From: Chlamydiales bacterium
GTDB lineage: Bacteria; Chlamydiota; Chlamydiia; Chlamydiales; SM23-39
DNA: 64,000 nucleotides
Direction of reading: 5' to 3'
Assembly (NCBI GenBank): GCA_028278035.1
Contig: JANQFC010000026.1
Location: forward strand, 62,001 to 126,000
Made by a program: the position numbers and the translations under genes. The notes under the pieces were generated by a model, which did no database searches, was not told where the DNA came from, and saw nothing but the letters and a program-made list of their open reading frames with translations. Shown here piece after piece: positions 60,082-64,000 of this stretch. Numbering within the stretch: the first letter of the stretch is position 1; each line of letters starts with the position of its first letter.

Positions 60082-60776
60082 TGAAAGTTAAAACATTTGA
60101 GACCAAAGATGAAATAGAGGATTTTTTAGTAGAATATTTTTATAGACTATCTAATGAAGAGATCAATAAAAAGGGTTTTTTTTCAGTGGCTCTGTCTGGA
60201 GGGAATACCCCGCTTGGTTTTTATAAGAAACTATCCTGTGAAAAAGATATTTTGTGGGACAAGATTCATGTTTTTTTTGTAGATGAAAGGATGGTATCTG
60301 ATGATAATGAAAAAAGTAATACTTATCAAATAAGTAAGTATTTGATAAATCCCTTAAATTTAAAAAACGTTCATTACATTAATAAAGAAATAGATGCAGC
60401 AGATTCGGTTCAAAAGTACGAGCGGCATATATTGAATTTTTTTAAAGATAAACCTTCTTTTGATTTTATACTTTTAGGGATAGGAGAAGATGGGCATACT
60501 GCGTCTATTTTTCCGAGGTCTAATGCTTTAAAAGAAAAGAAAAAGCTTGTTATAAAGACCCAGAAGGAAGGAGAGAACTTTTCAAGAATTTCTTTTACTC
60601 TGCCTTTAATTAACCAAAGTAAAAATATTATTTTAATAGCTGTAGGCTCTGAAAAAGCTGAGGTTATTAGACAAATAATAATTGATAAAAACAGCAGTCT
60701 TCCTGCGCAAGTGATTGCTTATAAAAGGGATGATATTTTTATTCTTTTAGATCGAAAATCTTCTGAATTAATTTAA
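60081..60776 (+). CDS. pgl: 6-phosphogluconolactonase
   Basis: The 231-residue protein of the SOL/DevB type has ALSGGNTPLGFYKKL near residue 39, FFVDERMV near 69 and LLGIGEDGHTASIFPRSNAL near 133. It hydrolyses the lactone made by Zwf. With gnd it completes the oxidative pentose phosphate pathway in one tight operon. The length is typical. Confidence 0.93.
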   Translation: MKVKTFETKDEIEDFLVEYFYRLSNEEINKKGFFSVALSGGNTPLGFYKKLSCEKDILWDKIHVFFVDERMVSDDNEKSNTYQISKYLINPLNLKNVHYINKEIDAADSVQKYERHILNFFKDKPSFDFILLGIGEDGHTASIFPRSNALKEKKKLVIKTQKEGENFSRISFTLPLINQSKNIILIAVGSEKAEVIRQIIIDKNSSLPAQVIAYKRDDIFILLDRKSSELI

Positions 60777-60833
60777 TTTTAATTTTTATTATATGGCATA
60801 GTATTTAATATTAATAATTAATAGGAGATAATA

Positions 60834-61676
60834 ATGGCAGCCGTAGGAGCCGTAGCAGATAGACAAATAATTCCACATACAGAGAAAGAGACTGAATTAG
60901 GGCCTGATTTTGGAAAGCTTTCACCTGAGCTGATTTTAAAGATTATAAAAGAATCTCAAGATCCAAAAAAAACATCCCTAGTATGCAGAACTTTTAGGGA
61001 TATTTCAGAAGATAGAGAAGTGTATGATAATCTCTTTGAAAAATTATACGACGATTTATTTGATAAAGGCGAAAAAGAAGTGGGAATACAATTAGCAAAA
61101 GCATTTTATGAGAATGATGAAAATAGAAGGTTAATTGAAGAAAAAGCTCCTATTTTGCCGCCCAAAGAAATTGAAAGAAGATTAACATTTATTTTTACTG
61201 CACGTTCAGTAACTTATAACTCATTAGGAATTGAAAACAATCCGCCCGAAGTAATTGATATGATAACGAATGGTGAAATATTTACTAAAAAAACTTTTCA
61301 AGCATTCGAGAAAATGTTGCTAACAAGATATAAAAGACAGTTCGAAGGCTTTGCCGAAACGGCAGACTTTTTTGATCGAATAAAAACATCAAAAGAACCC
61401 GCATTAAAGTATATAAAACATTTGATGCATGTATTTGATAAAACGATACTGCCAATAAAAGAAATGGGGGGAAAAATTGGAAAATTTATATTTCCCTTTG
61501 CGAGTTTGTTTATGCTATATTATTCAGCATCAAGGGCTATATCGGCATTATCAGTTGATGATATGTTTTTGATGGATTCATTAGTAAATTTTTTAGGAAT
61601 TACTATTTTCAATCCATCAAGTTTAGATTGTCATCAAAGATATATGATTTCTTTCTGGTTTATGTATTATAAATAG
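60834..61676 (+). CDS. F-box-domain protein, probable host-directed effector
   Basis: The 280-codon frame starts at ATG with AGGAG upstream. Residues about 28 to 68 fit the F-box pattern: KLSPELILKIIKESQDPKKT, then SLVCRTFRDISEDREVYDNL. F-box proteins are subunits of eukaryotic SCF ubiquitin ligases; in bacteria they act as effectors after secretion. A hydrophobic segment lies near residue 220 (FIFPFASLFMLYYSASRAIS). The frame stops at 61674, but coding-like sequence in another frame follows at once (see 61673-62017), so this may be the 5' part of a frameshifted gene of about 395 codons. No Sec signal is seen. Confidence 0.7.
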   Translation: MAAVGAVADRQIIPHTEKETELGPDFGKLSPELILKIIKESQDPKKTSLVCRTFRDISEDREVYDNLFEKLYDDLFDKGEKEVGIQLAKAFYENDENRRLIEEKAPILPPKEIERRLTFIFTARSVTYNSLGIENNPPEVIDMITNGEIFTKKTFQAFEKMLLTRYKRQFEGFAETADFFDRIKTSKEPALKYIKHLMHVFDKTILPIKEMGGKIGKFIFPFASLFMLYYSASRAISALSVDDMFLMDSLVNFLGITIFNPSSLDCHQRYMISFWFMYYK

Positions 61677-62017
61677 CACTAAAGGCTTTTGGAATGCCAG
61701 GCATATATTTAATGCATGTGTGCTATAATGGAATTATAACCTTAGCGTCGCAGCAGGATATATTACTAGAGGATCTAGAGGATGTAATAGCCTTTTTGGG
61801 GAGATTTTTCAAAAATTCCATATTTGCGATACCTGTTTTAATGGAACATTTTTTGAACTTAAATCAATTTTCTCATTGTATATCGAGAGCTTTTTTTACT
61901 TTAATGATTAGTCTAAATATTGAAGGTCGACCTGCGCAATTAGGATGTGATATAGGCTCTTATGTAGCTGAAAAAACATATAGAGTATACCGGTCAGCTA
62001 AAAGATTCTTTAGTTAG
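61673..62017 (+). pseudogene. Probable frameshifted continuation of the F-box gene
   Basis: Starting right after the F-box frame ends, a second frame reads IALKAFGMPGIYLMHVCYNG through to RVYRSAKRFFS and a stop. It has no ribosome binding site before its first ATG at 61694. Its composition (hydrophobic segment, then a basic helical end) suits a C-terminal continuation of the F-box protein. A small indel near 61670 would join the two. A separate 107-residue protein is less likely. Confidence 0.45.
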
Positions 62018-62024
62018 TGGTAGT

Positions 62025-62160
62025 TTAAAAGTCCCAGCCGTCTATAGCAGAAGACCGGTTGTATGATGTAACGGTAGCTTCAAAAAAGTTAGCCTTTACA
62101 TCTTCTTTTCCTTTAGTGTCAGCTATTTTTTTCAGGTGTTTATAGGGATTGTCGGTATAT
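62025..62160 (-). pseudogene. Duplicated 3' end of nrdB
   Basis: These 136 bases match the last 136 bases of the nrdB gene at 63701-63836 with only about ten differences and no gaps. The reading frame is kept and ends in the same residues (SSAIDGWDF, stop). The upstream side breaks off abruptly at 62160 and has no start codon before an in-frame stop. It is a recent partial duplication. Confidence 0.9.
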
Positions 62161-62299
62161 TTGTCTGCAGTACTTTCTTAAAAGAACACTCTCGCTTGTT
62201 TTTTTTATAAAAATTTTTTTTACGAAAATTAAAAAAGCATTGTCTAAAAAAGAAAATTATTTTGTAATGCTTTTTGCTTTAATTTGGGAGATTTAAAAT

Positions 62300-62731
62300 A
62301 TGAGAGGAGTAACTCAATTGTTTGCATTGAATTCCACAGAAGATGCAAGTTTTAAATCAGGGATAATTCATTGCAATAATAATGGCTGCACAGCTTTATC
62401 TCAGCCGGTTATTTTTTCTATCATTGGTTCAATAGGAATTGTTGTTGCAAGCTTTATGTTATATGGTTTTGCAAAAATGAATTTTAAATATCAAGAAATA
62501 AAAATGGCTGAAGAAAGTAAAATAAAATCAGCCGAGGCTTTAAAAGCTATTGCTGCACTACAAGCAAATAAAAAGGATGAAAATACAACGGTTATAAGGT
62601 CGAAAAGCAGATTATGGAATTATATTGGTCCTTGTTGGGAAACGTATATAGCTCCATATTGGGATAATATTACATTAGTAGCTAAAGTTGTAAATATTGG
62701 TTTTATTATATGGAGTTTTAAAAAGAAGTAA
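62300..62731 (+). CDS. Single-pass membrane protein, 143 residues (family A)
   Basis: The product starts MRGVTQLFALNSTEDASFKS with GGGAG upstream. A hydrophobic segment lies at about 38 to 60 (PVIFSIIGSIGIVVASFMLY), followed by a charged helix (about 65 to 100). The C-terminal aromatic stretch includes SRLWNYIGPCWETYIAPYWD, then a second hydrophobic segment. Part of the gene (about 62574 to 62657) recurs in decayed form at 63117-63210. No known family is recognised. Confidence 0.6.
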   Translation: MRGVTQLFALNSTEDASFKSGIIHCNNNGCTALSQPVIFSIIGSIGIVVASFMLYGFAKMNFKYQEIKMAEESKIKSAEALKAIAALQANKKDENTTVIRSKSRLWNYIGPCWETYIAPYWDNITLVAKVVNIGFIIWSFKKK

Positions 62732-62752
62732 TTAGTCGAAAAGGAGGCTAAA

Positions 62753-63106
62753 ATGTCAGTAAGTTTTAATGCTGGAGCAGATGCATTTCCCTCTTTAACC
62801 AGATGCCAAAAAAGAGGGGCTGCAATATTTAATCTTACAGCGGGCTTTTGTGGATTAGAAGTGGCAGTTGTTCTTGTTAAACAAGCTGCAAAAATAAACC
62901 AATGGTTTTGCAGTTCTGGAATTATTTTTGGAAGTAATTTATTAATAGCTGGAGCTATTTGTTGCGCTTTTAGCGTAGCAATAAAATCTATACGAAATGT
63001 AATAAATTACATTGATAAAGATGAAATAAATCAAAATTCTAATTTTAGGTTATTGCAAGATTTAGTATGGGGTGCGTCTTTTTTTTGTACTCAATATTTG
63101 TTTTAA
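62753..63106 (+). CDS. Small membrane protein, 117 residues (family B, copy 1)
   Basis: It starts MSVSFNAGADAFPSLTRCQK after AAGGAGG. Two or three hydrophobic segments are visible (FNLTAGFCGLEVAVVLV, then SSGIIFGSNLLIAGAICCAF). It is paralogous to the gene at 63306: KQAAKI...SSGIIFGSNLLIAGA here against QQAGKI...ASGIFLGSNLLVATG there. It has no recognised family. The neighbouring duplications suggest the array grew by tandem copying. Confidence 0.62.
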   Translation: MSVSFNAGADAFPSLTRCQKRGAAIFNLTAGFCGLEVAVVLVKQAAKINQWFCSSGIIFGSNLLIAGAICCAFSVAIKSIRNVINYIDKDEINQNSNFRLLQDLVWGASFFCTQYLF

Positions 63107-63116
63107 CTGCTTGATT

Positions 63117-63210
63117 AAAGGATAAAAATACAAAAATTATGAAATCTGAAAGCAGATTATGGAATTATATTGGTTCTTATTGGGACAAATACGCTCCTAA
63201 TAAAGAATAA
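63117..63210 (+). pseudogene. Remnant of a family A gene
   Basis: About 80 bases here closely match 62574-62657 inside the family A gene, including an identical stretch of more than 20 bases. In the A frame the remnant reads KDKNTKIMKSESRLWNYIGS and ends at a stop after YAPNKE. It lacks both membrane segments. An ATG at 63139 could in principle give a 23-residue peptide. Confidence 0.75.
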
Positions 63211-63305
63211 GTAGGCTATCTTTGGAGGATTCTTGCAGTATGTGTTTATGGATTAGATGTGAGTAATAAAATAAAGAGATTAAGGAAATAATAGGAGATA
63301 TTTTT

Positions 63306-63653
63306 ATGGCAGGCATGACTAATACTCAAAATATAAATGATAGCTTTGGGCAAAAAGCTATGTTTTATTTAGTGAATGGTACTGTTCTAATGGAAGGTAT
63401 AGGTTTATCAAAAAAAATTATCCAGCAAGCTGGAAAAATAGCCAGTTTCTCTCATGCTTCAGGGATTTTTTTAGGGTCAAACTTATTAGTTGCTACAGGA
63501 GTATACTTAACTTTTCGTATTGCAGTATTATCATGTCAAAATATAATTAATCGTTTATTGGAAAAACAAGTAAATCAGAGTATGGTATTGCATGTAATGC
63601 AAATTGGTGTTTTAGCAACTAGTATAATTTATAAGCTTGCAGAAGTGCTTTGA
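63306..63653 (+). CDS. Small membrane protein, 115 residues (family B, copy 2)
   Basis: It starts MAGMTNTQNINDSFGQKAMF with TAGGAG upstream. It shares the core SGIFLGSNLLVATGVYLTFR and the following IINRLLEKQVNQS with copy 1 (SGIIFGSNLLIAGAICCAFS, VINYIDKDEINQN). The N- and C-terminal ends have diverged. It probably spans the membrane two or three times. No function known. Confidence 0.62.
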   Translation: MAGMTNTQNINDSFGQKAMFYLVNGTVLMEGIGLSKKIIQQAGKIASFSHASGIFLGSNLLVATGVYLTFRIAVLSCQNIINRLLEKQVNQSMVLHVMQIGVLATSIIYKLAEVL

Positions 63654-63700
63654 GATAGAATAATAAATTTATTTAAAGAAAGTGTTTTAGTTAACAGTTT

Positions 63701-64000
63701 TTAAAAATCCCAACCGTCTATAGCAGAAGACTGGTTGTATGATGTAACGGTAGCTTCAAAAAAGTTAGCCTTTACATCTCCTTTTCCTTCAGTATCAGCT
63801 ATTTTTTCCAGGTGTTTATAGGGATTGTCGGTATATCCGGGATATAAAGGCTTTAAGTTTATCCTTTCTAAAAGTGAGTTAGCTAAATACTTGGTATATT
63901 TATCGGTAGCCTCTTCAGAGATGCCCAAGATGTTATTTCCGATAATATGGTTTGTCCATTCAATTTCCTGGTTTGTAGCGTTTTTAAACATTTCGTATAT
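63701..64000 (-). CDS. nrdB: Ribonucleotide reductase beta subunit, C-terminal part
   Basis: The minus-strand frame is open from base 64000 to the stop at 63701, so the 5' part lies outside. It encodes about 99 residues typical of the NrdB end: NQEIEWTNHIIGNNILGISE, a run of helices with YLANSLLERINLKPLYPGYT, then NFFEATVTSYNQSSAIDGWD. The C-terminal tail of NrdB docks on the alpha subunit and is essential for radical transfer. The metal ligands and the Tyr/Phe radical site are not in view, so class Ia against chlamydial-type Ic cannot be decided. Confidence 0.88.
   Translation of the reverse strand: MYEMFKNATNQEIEWTNHIIGNNILGISEEATDKYTKYLANSLLERINLKPLYPGYTDNPYKHLEKIADTEGKGDVKANFFEATVTSYNQSSAIDGWDF

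Noticed and set aside
1..64000. CRISPR arrays, insertion sequences, rRNA genes, prophage
   Set aside because: I looked for regularly spaced repeats, transposase motifs, conserved rRNA stretches and phage structural genes and saw none.

Overview
The window is AT-rich DNA from an obligate intracellular bacterium. Gene content and gene order point to the phylum Chlamydiota, probably an environmental, host-dependent lineage. The evidence is an ATP/ADP translocase, a SWIB-domain protein with a Lys/Arg-rich tail, an F-box protein, an ankyrin gene, an NtrC-type two-component pair, and two blocks that follow the order I remember from Chlamydia trachomatis. Block one is nfo, murJ, rpsD. Block two is pheT, yidD, recO, atoC/atoS, HAD phosphatase, truA, ispD, SWIB, prfB, acetyltransferase, yebC. 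A full-length pyruvate:ferredoxin oxidoreductase suggests anaerobic metabolism, as in the Anoxychlamydiales; this finer placement is inference. A Dependentiae (TM6) bacterium is the main alternative, but the shared gene order argues against it.

Layout. 1-8.1 kb: a cut-off membrane protein gene, a large DHH/CBS pyrophosphatase-like protein, khpA, an rluD-type gene, a small gene with a C10 tract, asnS and nfo. 8.3-14.1 kb: a cadBA-like lysine decarboxylase/antiporter pair sits between nfo and murJ-rpsD. 14.1-24.1 kb: a Cys-rich unknown, lipoproteins, pheT, yidD, a metallopeptidase, recO, two tRNA genes, small membrane proteins, a TauE transporter and speD. 24.2-28.8 kb: a tightly overlapping operon of hpf, an HSDR_N-like gene and two DUF115 genes around a MORN gene. 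28.9-36.5 kb: the atoC/atoS pair, an M15-like lipoprotein, tRNA-Leu and nifJ. 36.6-40.3 kb: an ankyrin gene broken twice, small orphans and the ATP/ADP translocase. 40.3-45.5 kb: two paralogous membrane sulfatase-fold enzymes around a thioredoxin reductase-thioredoxin fusion that carries a signal peptide. 45.6-52.3 kb: the second half of the conserved block, with a +1 programmed frameshift in prfB. 52.3-60.8 kb: a decayed gene, a DMT transporter, a NamZ-like muramidase, a three-gene membrane/redox operon and an oxidative pentose phosphate operon (gnd-zwf-pgl). 60.8-64 kb: a young, rearranged region with an F-box gene, a duplicated nrdB 3' end, duplicated small membrane genes and their remnants, then the real nrdB running off the right edge.

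How it works together. The cell takes host ATP (translocase), may oxidise pyruvate with ferredoxin (NifJ), and makes NADPH in the oxidative pentose phosphate pathway, which could feed the thioredoxin reductase fusion. Lysine decarboxylase with its antiporter would consume protons, useful in an acidifying vacuole. F-box, ankyrin, SWIB and the many short proteins with paired hydrophobic segments are candidates for host interaction or inclusion-membrane functions. Three tRNA genes are present (Leu-GAG, Arg-TCG, Leu-CAA). I saw no rRNA, CRISPR array, insertion sequence or prophage.
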